A DNA stretch of 64,000 bases, taken from the NCBI GenBank assembly GCA_027627685.1, contig CP091241.1:2357191-2421190 (forward strand). Direction: 5' to 3'. The stretch's first letter is position 1. The number at the start of each line of letters is the position of its first letter. A program made the position numbers and the translations under genes. Below are positions 1 to 7,492 of this stretch, one piece after another. The notes under the pieces were generated by a model. The model was not told the DNA's origin, searched no databases, and saw nothing but the letters and a program-made list of their open reading frames with translations. This stretch comes from Hyphomonadaceae bacterium ML37. GTDB taxonomy: Bacteria; Pseudomonadota; Alphaproteobacteria; Caulobacterales; Maricaulaceae.

Positions 1-534
1 GGCGCGCGCAAACCCGTCACTGTCACAGGCGAGCACCTGAAGATTGGCGGTGCGGCCGGAGGCGAGAATGTCGTACTGGATCGTGCAGGCCCCCTCGATG
101 CCGCGCGACAATTCCCGCTGCGGATAGACCGGCTCGACCCGGTCGGTCAGCTGCGGAATGGTGAATGTGACCACGGGCGCCGTGATCACTGCGGCCGTGT
201 ATTCGATGGGCGGCGGCCCCAGCGTGATCGGCTCTACGCCGGGGGCGGTCTGGGTGTCCCGGCGGATGGACGGATGCGGCGGCGGCGGCTCCACAGGCGC
301 GATCTCCTGCGGCGGATCGCGGACGGGATCACGGTCGGCGATATCGAATGAGATATCGATCTGGGGCGTCGGAGTCGCGTCCGGCGCTGGCGCCGCATCG
401 TCGTGGATCAGCGCCACCATCAACAGGAACAAGCCTGCCGTGATGATCACGGCCAGAGCAGCGGAAACCAGAATGCGAAACAGGCCTGCCGGAGACGTCG
501 AGTGTCCGGCGGCGGCTGGCGATAGCGTGGTCAT
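1..534 (-). CDS. tonB: TonB family energy transducer, second copy (C-terminus outside window)
   Basis: Reading the reverse strand gives a TonB-like protein: a short cytoplasmic N-terminus, one membrane segment at about residues 20-43, a proline/acid-rich periplasmic stretch with PPPPHP, and the start of a TonB C-terminal domain (VEPVYPQRELSRGIEGAC). The C-terminal end lies beyond base 1, so the gene is partial only because of the window edge. I chose the ATG at 534 because GGGAG sits 7 nt upstream; the ATG at 540 is too close to it. TonB proteins carry proton-motive energy to outer-membrane receptors. This copy follows the ExbB/ExbD/TonB operon on the same strand but is separated from it by a terminator. 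It resembles the TonB at 2341-2958 in layout but differs in sequence. Confidence 0.85.
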   Translation of the reverse strand, partial: MTTLSPAAAGHSTSPAGLFRILVSAALAVIITAGLFLLMVALIHDDAAPAPDATPTPQIDISFDIADRDPVRDPPQEIAPVEPPPPHPSIRRDTQTAPGVEPITLGPPPIEYTAAVITAPVVTFTIPQLTDRVEPVYPQRELSRGIEGACTIQYDILASGRTANLQVLACDSDGFARA

Positions 535-673
535 CAGCATTCTCCCTTGCCTTTGGGGGCAGGCCCGCCGCCCGCCCGCGACCAGCCAGAAGAATTATAC
601 GCGTTCAGGGCGAATTCGTGGCGAATCCACCCGCCTCGATTGCTGCGCCGCACAATCAAGCACCGGAACGACA

Positions 674-700
674 AGACCCCGCGGCGTGGCCGCGGGGTCT
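674..700 (-). terminator. Rho-independent terminator after the TPR gene
   Basis: A perfect 12-bp GC-rich stem (AGACCCCGCGGC pairing with GCCGCGGGGTCT) with a 3-nt loop lies just downstream of the minus-strand TPR gene. On that strand it is followed by a short T-rich stretch (TTGTCGTT). It separates the main operon from the second tonB. Confidence 0.7.
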
Positions 701-735
701 GTCATGTCAGTCACAGTCCTGGTCTGGCGGCGGCT

Positions 736-2277
736 CTAGCCGGCGGCGGCAGCCGAGCGAGCTTCGACTTCCTCGCGGAAAGCCGCAGCGTCCTCGTCGT
801 TCATGCCCGGCTCACGGATCTGTTCGCCGAAGATATTGAAGTAGCGTTGGCAACGCTCCGGGATGGAGGAGAAGCGCACGCGTCCGTCGTCGCCCACAGA
901 GCCGGTCAGCACGAGCGAGCGGCGTTCGGCGTCCAGAGTCAGCCGGCATTCGTCGATGGCGACTTGCTCGCGCTGGCGCGCCCGATTGGCCTCGCCTTCG
1001 ATCTGGCTGTTGATGAACCGGATCCAGCCATCGGCGTTGCGGCGGCTGCTGGGGTAACGGGCCGCTTCGCGATAGGCCGCGATGGCCGGCTGGATGCGTT
1101 CCTGCTGGTAGCGCACGCTGCCCAGCAGCTCCCAGGCGCGGCCGGTTTCGGTGCTGGACAGTCCGCCCGCATCCAGCGCGGCGGACAACGTCTGCTCGGT
1201 CTGCGGCCATTGACGCATCTGGAAGCGCGCCTCGGCGATCTTCAGGGCGGTTTCACCGCTCGGACGCACGCGGTTGAGCTGTTCCAGCGGCGCGATGGAC
1301 CGCTCGAATTCGTCAGCCTGACGCCACATATTGCTCAGAAGCGTGAGGTGCCGCTCGGTGGGCTGCACCCGGCCGGCATTGATCTCACGTTCGAGGATGG
1401 CCGCCCCGCGATACGGGTTCCGGAAGTGGCTATAGTACGCCACCATCCCGACGATCTCGCCTTCCTCTTCCAGCAAGCCGTTCAGATACATCAGGCGGGC
1501 CGTTTCGAACGAGTTTTCTTCCTGGTCGAGGCGGGCATAGAGCGCGCGCAAATTTTGCCAGGAGCGGCGCGACCCAGGGAATGCATTCAGCATTTCTCGC
1601 ACGACCCGCAGCTCGTCTGACGTGCGATCAAGCTGATTGTAATAGTATTGCATCAGGTTGTAGTCGGCTTCAGACTTGCTTCGATTGTTCGTATAAAAGA
1701 ACTCAGCGTAGCGCAGACCGTCCTGGAAACGCTCCGCTTGCACATAGGCTTGGGCCATAAGGCGGGCCAGCGGCACCGTAAGTTCGGCTCCCCCGGAAAT
1801 CGCCATCTCCAGCTGCTGAATGCCCTCATTGATGCGCTCATTGACGATCATGATCTGACCGACCTGAGTTCTGATCGTCACGATCTCGTCAGGGACAAGC
1901 GCGCCTGTGGCGATGGCGGCAAGAAAGTCATCGATCGTGCGGCGGGCGTCATCCACCTGATAGTAGGCCGACCCCCGGATACGCAGGACGATGGACCGCT
2001 CATAGGGCGTCATTTCACGCGACATGAGTGCCGTCAGAATCTCGATGGTTTGACGCGGTTGCTCCGCGTCCAGCGCCTCACGGGCGCGAATGACCTGCTC
2101 GCCGATCTCGGAACTCATCTGCCGGTTGGCTGACGGATCCTCCTCCCCCTGCTCCTGGTTCCGGTTGCGCTGCGCGTCCGCTGGCGCGACAGAGGCGAGG
2201 GCCAGTACAGCCGCCGCAGCAAACATGCCGAACGCCGACAGCGCTTGCATCGGCAGGGAACGGGCATCGTGCATCAT
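736..2277 (-). CDS. TPR-repeat periplasmic protein of the TonB operon
   Basis: 513 residues. The N-terminus is a signal peptide (hydrophobic AFGMFAAAAVLALASVAPADA), so the protein should be periplasmic. The body consists of helical TPR-like repeats (for example around AIAAYREAARYPSSRRNADGW), followed by a C-terminal tail. I chose the start at 2277 because GAGGAG lies 7 nt upstream; the longer reading from 2328 would run into the tonB end. It is the last gene of the operon, 63 nt after tonB and ahead of a terminator. A TPR protein is a usual last member of TtpC-type TonB operons in gammaproteobacteria, where it is thought to assist the transducer complex. The exact partner here is not visible. 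Confidence 0.85.
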   Translation of the reverse strand: MMHDARSLPMQALSAFGMFAAAAVLALASVAPADAQRNRNQEQGEEDPSANRQMSSEIGEQVIRAREALDAEQPRQTIEILTALMSREMTPYERSIVLRIRGSAYYQVDDARRTIDDFLAAIATGALVPDEIVTIRTQVGQIMIVNERINEGIQQLEMAISGGAELTVPLARLMAQAYVQAERFQDGLRYAEFFYTNNRSKSEADYNLMQYYYNQLDRTSDELRVVREMLNAFPGSRRSWQNLRALYARLDQEENSFETARLMYLNGLLEEEGEIVGMVAYYSHFRNPYRGAAILEREINAGRVQPTERHLTLLSNMWRQADEFERSIAPLEQLNRVRPSGETALKIAEARFQMRQWPQTEQTLSAALDAGGLSSTETGRAWELLGSVRYQQERIQPAIAAYREAARYPSSRRNADGWIRFINSQIEGEANRARQREQVAIDECRLTLDAERRSLVLTGSVGDDGRVRFSSIPERCQRYFNIFGEQIREPGMNDEDAAAFREEVEARSAAAAG

Positions 2278-2340
2278 GGTCGTTCTCCTCGAATAGAGCA
2301 GGTCGCGGCTGAAACGGAGCCGCGCCAACGTCGTTCCGGC

Positions 2341-2958
2341 CTACTCGCCAATATTGTACACCAAAGTCGTCTGCACGCCCCGGCGCCAGACCGCGTTGCC
2401 ACCTTCGATCCTCGGTTCATATCGCCACCGCTCGACAGCGCGGACCGTGGCGCTCTGGAACAAAGTGCTGGTGCAGTTAAGGATGTTGATGTTCGTCGGA
2501 TTGCCATCCGGCGTCACATCAAATTGAACAGTGCACTGGCCTTCAAGGCCCCGCTCTGCGGCGCGCGGCGGGTATTGCGGTTCGATGCGCACCAGCGGTT
2601 GGGCGTCACGATCGGAGACGTCGAAATTAACCTGGTCGCCGGTCAGATTGGGCGCATCAAAGTCCGGTAGAGCGCCCATCGTTGTGCGCATATCCTCGCT
2701 GGGCGCGTCAGCGGCTTGGCGGGGAATCTGCGGCGGCGGAGGCGGCGGTTCGGCCTGCTGCACGTCATCGAGGGTCAGGTCACGCTGGCGCACCTGAATG
2801 TCCTCCGCCACGTCAGAAATGGTGATCCGCAGTTCTTCGGCCTCGTCATCCAACGGCGTTTCGTCCTGGAAAATAAGGATCTGCATCAACGTGAACAAAA
2901 GAAACGTGATGACCGCAGCGACCGGAACGCCAATCAACAACCTGAACAAGCTTGCCAT
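2341..2958 (-). CDS. tonB: TonB family energy transducer
   Basis: 205 residues with the full TonB plan: one N-terminal membrane helix (residues 5-28), an acidic linker, a PPPPPPQIPRQ stretch near 72-82, and a C-terminal domain with the family pattern RIEPQYPPRAAERGLEGQC, then VERWRYEPR and a final TTLVYNIGE. It links the inner-membrane ExbB/ExbD motor to outer-membrane transporters. It starts 5 nt after the upstream exbD stop. The linker is short, as in TonB2-type proteins, which work with TtpC. Confidence 0.93.
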   Translation of the reverse strand: MASLFRLLIGVPVAAVITFLLFTLMQILIFQDETPLDDEAEELRITISDVAEDIQVRQRDLTLDDVQQAEPPPPPPQIPRQAADAPSEDMRTTMGALPDFDAPNLTGDQVNFDVSDRDAQPLVRIEPQYPPRAAERGLEGQCTVQFDVTPDGNPTNINILNCTSTLFQSATVRAVERWRYEPRIEGGNAVWRRGVQTTLVYNIGE

Positions 2959-2963
2959 GGCTT

Positions 2964-3374
2964 TTAGAACCCCTGCTCATCAGTGGACACGGTGACGGGA
3001 ATGCTCATCTCGATCAGCAATTGCTGCAAATCGAGCACGGTCCCCGCCGGCGCGCCCAGATCGCCCTGGATCATCGCTTCAGCGCGCGGATTCTCGCTGC
3101 GCAGCTGCTCGATCTGGGGACGGACTTCAGCGAGCTCATAGACACGCCGATTGATCCAGATTTCGCCCCCGGCATTGACAGCGATCAGCATCGTGGGCCG
3201 TTCACGATCCTGCGTGGTGGTTTCCGGGCGCTCGACCTCAATGCCCGGCTCTTTCACGAACACGGCGGTGACGATGAAGAAGATCAACAAGATGAACACC
3301 ACGTCGAGCATCGGCGTCATGTTCAGTTCGACGTCTTCGTCATCCTGGCGGACGCGGCTTTGTCGGCGAGCCAT
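2964..3374 (-). CDS. exbD: ExbD/TolR biopolymer transport protein (second in operon)
   Basis: 136 residues. An N-terminal cytoplasmic tail is followed by the single membrane helix with the family signature LNMTPMLDVVFILLIFFIV, whose Asp (in MLDVVF) is the proton-carrying residue of the motor. The periplasmic part holds the ExbD/TolR fold. The start has GGAGGAAGAGT before ATG. It is paralogous to the ExbD at 3393-3806 and lies 18 nt downstream of it. Two non-identical ExbD genes side by side suggest a hetero-dimeric ExbD pair. Confidence 0.93.
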   Translation of the reverse strand: MARRQSRVRQDDEDVELNMTPMLDVVFILLIFFIVTAVFVKEPGIEVERPETTTQDRERPTMLIAVNAGGEIWINRRVYELAEVRPQIEQLRSENPRAEAMIQGDLGAPAGTVLDLQQLLIEMSIPVTVSTDEQGF

Positions 3375-3392
3375 ACTCTTCCTCCTGCCGGA

Positions 3393-3806
3393 TCAGTTGC
3401 CAGCGTCCGAACCCGCAGCACGCGAGATCGACACCGGAATATTGTTGGCCCGCATTTCGTCCCAGATCATCACCATGGTCCCGTGACGGGCGTCATCGGC
3501 GACCTCGATCAGGACGGCTGACTGCGGCTGCTCGGCCCGAAGCCGCGAAACGGCGGCCAGAACGCGGAATTCACTGGTGGATTCCTGGTTCACGAACACA
3601 CGGTTCTGATTGTCCAGCTGAACAAGGATCACCGGATTGTCCGAGGCAGGCTCATCACTGGGCGGCGGCGGGCGCATGTCCACGCCTTCTTCCTGGAGGA
3701 AGGTGGCGGTCACGATGAAAAAGATGAGCAGGATGAACACGATATCCAGCATCGGTGTCATATCGATGTCGGAATTGTCGGCGCTCCTGTTTTTTCTGCG
3801 TCGCAT
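3393..3806 (-). CDS. exbD: ExbD/TolR biopolymer transport protein (first in operon)
   Basis: 137 residues, with a basic N-terminus (MRRRKNRS) and the membrane helix DMTPMLDIVFILLIFFIVTATF, which retains the essential Asp. The periplasmic domain includes a proline run (MRPPPPSDE) just after the helix. GAGGTGG precedes the ATG and overlaps the stop of the upstream exbB (3-nt gap), so translation is probably coupled. It forms the proton channel with the ExbB proteins upstream. Confidence 0.93.
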   Translation of the reverse strand: MRRRKNRSADNSDIDMTPMLDIVFILLIFFIVTATFLQEEGVDMRPPPPSDEPASDNPVILVQLDNQNRVFVNQESTSEFRVLAAVSRLRAEQPQSAVLIEVADDARHGTMVMIWDEMRANNIPVSISRAAGSDAGN

Positions 3807-3809
3807 GTG

Positions 3810-4331
3810 TCAGTCCACCTCAAGCTCGTCGGCCAGCTCGTGCACCCGCTGCTTGGCCATGCGCTCGATCTGACTCGAGAACATAAGACCCGACAGCGCG
3901 GCGACCATGCCGGCCATGGTCGGGATTGTGGCCCGGGCCACGCCCGACGACATCGCACGGGCGTCCGAGGAGCCCAGGATCGCCATGACGTCGAACACCG
4001 ACACCATGCCGGTCACCGTGCCCAGCAGGCCGAACAGGGGAGCCACCGCGACCAGGGTCTTGATGAGCTCCACGTTCTGGTCGGCCTTTTGCTTGACCTC
4101 GCTGATCAGCTGATCGCGGATCGCCAGGGCCTGCCAGGACGTGTGCTCGGCGCGGGCGCCCCATTCACGGAGCACCCGGTTGCGGACGCCCTTGTGAGCA
4201 AAGCTGAAATAGGCCAGCCGCTCCAGAATGAACGCCCACATGATGAACGTCAGGGCCATGATCCAGTTCAGGACCGGTCCGCCCCGTTCCAGAAACATCT
4301 GGAGATTATTGAAGGCGGTGATGGGATCCAT
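3810..4331 (-). CDS. exbB: MotA/TolQ/ExbB proton channel protein (short ExbB)
   Basis: 173 residues. Membrane segments are visible near residues 18-36 (LNWIMALTFIMWAFILERL), near 93-115 (VAVAPLFGLLGTVTGMVSVF) and near 133-156 (ATIPTMAGMVAALSGLMFSS). The signature PLFGLLGTVTGMV is diagnostic for the family. It is close in size to the ExbB2 proteins that pair with TtpC. It forms the pentameric stator-like channel with ExbD. Confidence 0.93.
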   Translation of the reverse strand: MDPITAFNNLQMFLERGGPVLNWIMALTFIMWAFILERLAYFSFAHKGVRNRVLREWGARAEHTSWQALAIRDQLISEVKQKADQNVELIKTLVAVAPLFGLLGTVTGMVSVFDVMAILGSSDARAMSSGVARATIPTMAGMVAALSGLMFSSQIERMAKQRVHELADELEVD

Positions 4332-4343
4332 GGGTCTGTTCCT

Positions 4344-5741
4344 CTAGCCCGCGGACTTCTCTTCGGCGTGGCGCGCGATGATGCCAGCCGCCTGCTCTTC
4401 CAGCGTGCTCTGCGCACCGCGAGCGAAGCTCGCCGCAAAGGAGTGGATGAACAGGAGCGGGATCGCCGCGATCAGACCCATAACCGTGGTCACGAGCGCC
4501 TCGGAAATACCGCCTGCCATGATCTTCGGATCGCCGGTGCCGAACAGGGTGATCTGCGTAAACGTGCGGATCATGCCGGTCACGGTGCCCAGCAGGCCCA
4601 GCAGAGGCGCAACGGCGGCTGACAGCTTGAGGAAGTTCAGGCCGAACTCCAGTTTCGGCGTCTCGCGCAGGATCGCTTCGTCGATCTTGAGCTCGATCGT
4701 GCCGACCGGCCGGTCCTTGACCTCTTCATAAGCCAGCATGATGCGGCCCAGCGGGTTGGACGAGGAGGCCGTGGAGCGGCGCTTCTGCGCGTTGATCGCA
4801 GAGTTAACGCCCAGCAGCACGAACAGGCGGAATATCCCGAATGCGGCTGAGAAGACCAGCAGCGCCAGAATGATCTTGGCGACCAGGCCGCCCTGTTCGA
4901 AGCGCTGCGTCAGCGACGGCACTTCCAGGTAGACGCGCAGCAGACCGCCGCGGGACGGATCCACCGGACCGCCGACGATTTCGCCCGGCTCGGCGCTGAT
5001 CAGCGCGCTGGCGGCGCCCATGAGGCGGCCCGGCGGCTGGGTGCTGAGCTCGGTCAGGCGGTAGCCGGCGGTGCGGCTGGTCGGCTCGGCCTGCCACTGA
5101 ACGAATTTGGCGCCGCCGCGGTCCACCATGGCGATGAACGGACCGACGCGGGTGACCGGGAGCGGTTGGCCGTCATTCTGGCCGATAACGCGGGCGTTAT
5201 AGGTCACAACCTCGCCCTGGGCGCGCATCTCGGAGAGCTGGGCCTGCCAGATCTGGTCAAGTTCGCGGCGATCGGGAAGCGTGCGCGACTCGGCCAGCTC
5301 GGTCAGCGGCTCGTGCCGGCGGGGGTATTGAGACGACACCAGCGACCCTTCGATGAGGGCGGCGACTTCGCCGGCCGCCTGACGCGCGGCGCCGAACAGT
5401 TCGCCGTATTCACCCTGAGCCGCGCGCAGCTCGGCATCCAGCTCCGCGATGGCGACGCTGTTGGCTTCGAACTGGACCCGGCCTTGCTCCGCCTGGGCCT
5501 GCAGGGCCGACAGCGTGCCCTGGGCCTGGCGCAGAAGCGCGGATTGCTCATCACGGCGCTGGCGGAACTCTTGCAAGCGGCGCTGGTTCTCGGCCGCGGC
5601 GTCACGCGAGTCGGCGCGCACCCGGTCAAGCAGTTCCTGAATGGAGCGAACAGGCTCGCGCTCCTGTGCGGCCAAAGCCGGGGCGGCGAGCACGCCGGCC
5701 CCGATCGAGACGGCTGCGATCATGCTGATCAGTTTTTTCAT
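4344..5741 (-). CDS. ttpC: TtpC-like ExbB protein with long periplasmic N-terminal domain
   Basis: 465 residues, roughly twice the length of normal ExbB. A signal peptide (AVSIGAGVLAAPALA) leads into an extended, coiled-coil-rich periplasmic domain (residues about 30-130, with RRLQEFRQRRDEQSALL) and a globular part. An ExbB domain with three membrane segments follows, carrying PLLGLLGTVTGMIRTF near residue 385. This layout is that of TtpC of the Vibrio/Shewanella TonB2 systems. It lies 12 nt before the short exbB. The start has GGGAGACTTACCGCC before ATG. Confidence 0.9.
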   Translation of the reverse strand: MKKLISMIAAVSIGAGVLAAPALAAQEREPVRSIQELLDRVRADSRDAAAENQRRLQEFRQRRDEQSALLRQAQGTLSALQAQAEQGRVQFEANSVAIAELDAELRAAQGEYGELFGAARQAAGEVAALIEGSLVSSQYPRRHEPLTELAESRTLPDRRELDQIWQAQLSEMRAQGEVVTYNARVIGQNDGQPLPVTRVGPFIAMVDRGGAKFVQWQAEPTSRTAGYRLTELSTQPPGRLMGAASALISAEPGEIVGGPVDPSRGGLLRVYLEVPSLTQRFEQGGLVAKIILALLVFSAAFGIFRLFVLLGVNSAINAQKRRSTASSSNPLGRIMLAYEEVKDRPVGTIELKIDEAILRETPKLEFGLNFLKLSAAVAPLLGLLGTVTGMIRTFTQITLFGTGDPKIMAGGISEALVTTVMGLIAAIPLLFIHSFAASFARGAQSTLEEQAAGIIARHAEEKSAG

Positions 5742-5768
5742 GGCGGTAAGTCTCCCGTCTCTTTCCAG

Positions 5769-6539
5769 TTAGCGCGCGTCGGTCGGGCCAGGCAGAGGCG
5801 CGACGAACACCTCCGGCGTGGTCACTTCGCGCGCAATGCGGAAGGCGCGCTCCACGTCGACAGCCATGCTGCCGGGGACCGGGCGCCATTCACGATTGTC
5901 CTGAGTCAGGATCTCAAGATTGTTGCCGATCTCGCGGATGAGCGCGACGCGGCCGATCTGGAGAACGGCGGCCTCTTGCGGGACGCCGTCGACTTCCACT
6001 TCTTCGCTGAAGGCGCGAAGCGAGCGGCCATAGCCCATCTCGATCTCGTACGCGTTGAGCAGAAGGCGGTAGCGCTCAGCGGCGGAAATGTTCGAGTCGC
6101 CCAGAGCGGTCTGGATATTGTCCAGGCGCAGCTGACGGTCGGACATCTGGAAGGGCAGGTCCTGGTTGATGAACTCTTCGAGAGCCACATACATGTCCAG
6201 AAGCATGGGGGCGAGGTCGACCTCGATCGAACCGACCCGCTCAAGCTGGGTGCGAAGCGCATTCAGCTCGTTTTCCTGAGACAGCAGGAAGACCCGCTGT
6301 TGCTCCAGGAAGATGCGTTGCGATTCGATCTGTTCGCGCGCCGCCAGATACTGGCGTTCGGCGTTGTCGGCCGCATCAGCGATCTGAGTGATCTGCTCCT
6401 GGGCCTGCGCGCCTTCCTGGGTGGACTGACGCGCGACCCGAAGCGCCTCGTCCAGCTGGGCGTACGCGCCGCCAGCCGTGACGAGCGCCGCTGCGCTCGC
6501 AATCATACCCATGCGGATTGCCTTAAAAGTCTTGGACAT
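5769..6539 (-). CDS. DUF3450 family exported coiled-coil protein, first gene of TonB operon
   Basis: 256 residues from the ATG at 6539, which has AGGCGAG just upstream; a GTG at 6551 is less likely. A signal peptide (IASAAALVTAGGAYA) is followed by a long coiled coil (about residues 45-105, EQQRVFLLSQENELNALRTQ). The C-terminal half has the conserved DUF3450 pattern: EEFINQDLPFQMSDRQLR, YEIEMGYGRSLRAF and LQIGRVAL. DUF3450 genes lead TtpC-type TonB operons in many proteobacteria, and the protein is presumed to act in the periplasm with TtpC. The operon order here is DUF3450-TtpC-ExbB-ExbD-ExbD-TonB-TPR. Confidence 0.88.
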   Translation of the reverse strand: MSKTFKAIRMGMIASAAALVTAGGAYAQLDEALRVARQSTQEGAQAQEQITQIADAADNAERQYLAAREQIESQRIFLEQQRVFLLSQENELNALRTQLERVGSIEVDLAPMLLDMYVALEEFINQDLPFQMSDRQLRLDNIQTALGDSNISAAERYRLLLNAYEIEMGYGRSLRAFSEEVEVDGVPQEAAVLQIGRVALIREIGNNLEILTQDNREWRPVPGSMAVDVERAFRIAREVTTPEVFVAPLPGPTDAR

Positions 6540-6551
6540 TTCTCGCCTCAC

Positions 6552-6988
6552 AGTAGCCGGCGCGAACGGTTGCCCGCGCGCTTCCGTTTCCCTCGCTTCA
6601 GTGCGCTCCGGCGGACCATCTTGAAAATGGCTCCCCCCGCGATGCGGCGCGCACCGTGCTCATTCAGCCTTTCGGCCACAAAAATATCTTGGGGACATAA
6701 TGCTCGTCATCATCCCCTCAGTCCGGCAGCGTTGACCGCTGTCTTGTCTCGTGTGACGCGACGCTAGCACCGGCCGCGCGCATCAATCAACCTGTCTGAC
6801 AGCAATCATCTTGCCGCCGAGCAGTCCGTGCGAGGGGTTTTAAGGCGCAAGCATTGCCGATTTACGACATACCTGCGCCCGACTTGATCCTACGCTAGCA
6901 CAGCACGGGGCATGCAGGAACCCGCTACGTGGCGAATGCAGCCCGTGCAGCGCGCACACGCGCCATCGGCCTTGCTGATGAAAGAAAT
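6552..6988. other. Intergenic region upstream of the TonB operon and tRNA-Gln
   Basis: I find no convincing gene here. The region should hold the promoter of the TonB operon (leftward), but I could not fix its -35/-10. A 10-nt direct repeat, ACGCTAGCAC, occurs at 6761-6770 and again at 6892-6901. The GCTAGCAC part resembles the GCTANAWC -10 element described for the Caulobacter housekeeping sigma factor, but no well-spaced TTGAC box accompanies it. Confidence 0.4.
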
Positions 6989-7063
6989 TGGCTGGGGCGC
7001 CAGGATTCGAACCTGGGAATGGCGGTACCAAAAACCGCTGCCTTACCACTTGGCCACGCCCCA
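6989..7063 (-). tRNA. tRNA-Gln (anticodon TTG)
   Basis: The reverse strand folds as a full cloverleaf. It has a 7-bp acceptor stem TGGGGCG/CGCCCCA, a T-arm containing GGTTCGAATCC, anticodon loop TTTTGGT with anticodon TTG, discriminator G and an encoded CCA end. No intron or break was seen. Confidence 0.96.
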
Positions 7064-7093
7064 ATACCCTGCCGATCCGGCGACGGGCCGCGC

Positions 7094-7122
7094 TAGATAG
7101 CCCGCCTTTCAGGCCGATGCAA
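7094..7122 (-). promoter_or_regulatory. Likely promoter of tRNA-Gln
   Basis: On the minus strand TTGCAT and TATCTA are separated by exactly 17 nt, about 31 nt upstream of the tRNA 5' end. This is a good match to a housekeeping promoter. The assignment rests on spacing and match only. Confidence 0.55.
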
Positions 7123-7186
7123 CGTCCTGCGCTGCAACACGCCGATGGCATTCGAAACGTCCTGCAATCACCCTGCCTCAGGGTCA

Positions 7187-7215
7187 TTGCCACCTCTTGC
7201 GGCTTTGTCTATACA
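7187..7215 (+). promoter_or_regulatory. Likely promoter of tRNA-Pro
   Basis: TTGCCA and TATACA are separated by 17 nt, with the -10 box ending 13 nt before the mature tRNA 5' end, so the transcript would carry a very short leader. Confidence 0.6.
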
Positions 7216-7228
7216 CCGCGCCTCTGAT

Positions 7229-7305
7229 CGGAGCATAGCTCAGCCTGGTAGAGCACCGTCTTCGGGAGGCGGGGGTCGCAGGTTCAAATCCTGCTGCTCC
7301 GACCA
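7229..7305 (+). tRNA. tRNA-Pro (anticodon CGG)
   Basis: The cloverleaf has acceptor stem CGGAGCA/TGCTCCG, D-arm TAGCTCAGCCTGGTAGAGCA, anticodon loop TTCGGGA with anticodon CGG, T-arm with GGTTCAAATCC, discriminator A and encoded CCA. It decodes CCG, a codon favoured in this GC-rich genome. Confidence 0.96.
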
Positions 7306-7492
7306 GCCCTTCTCCCGACCGCATCGGCCTTGCCCGCCCCACCGGGGCCACAGGTTTCGTCACCCGTTTGCAACGCCCGCGCTTGATAATCACTCCCACA
7401 GGGGCCGCACGGCTCGACCCGGGCCCGCCCCCGCCCTAGCTTTCCTGTCGCTGCGCTCTTCGTGCGGCAGGTTGCAGGGGCGGGAAAAGATC

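Noticed and set aside
6600-6715. Possible short basic protein on the minus strand upstream of the TonB operon
   Set aside because: The frame has no credible start codon or ribosome binding site and matches no small protein I know.
5166-6767. 533-codon plus-strand open frame
   Set aside because: It is antisense to ttpC and the DUF3450 gene, with low-complexity composition; long antisense frames are expected at this GC content.
6988-7399. Open frames antisense to the tRNA-Gln and tRNA-Pro genes (with GAPGFEPG- and GAAGFEPATP-like peptides)
   Set aside because: These are well-known false proteins produced by translating tRNA T-arms; the tRNA cloverleafs explain the sequence.
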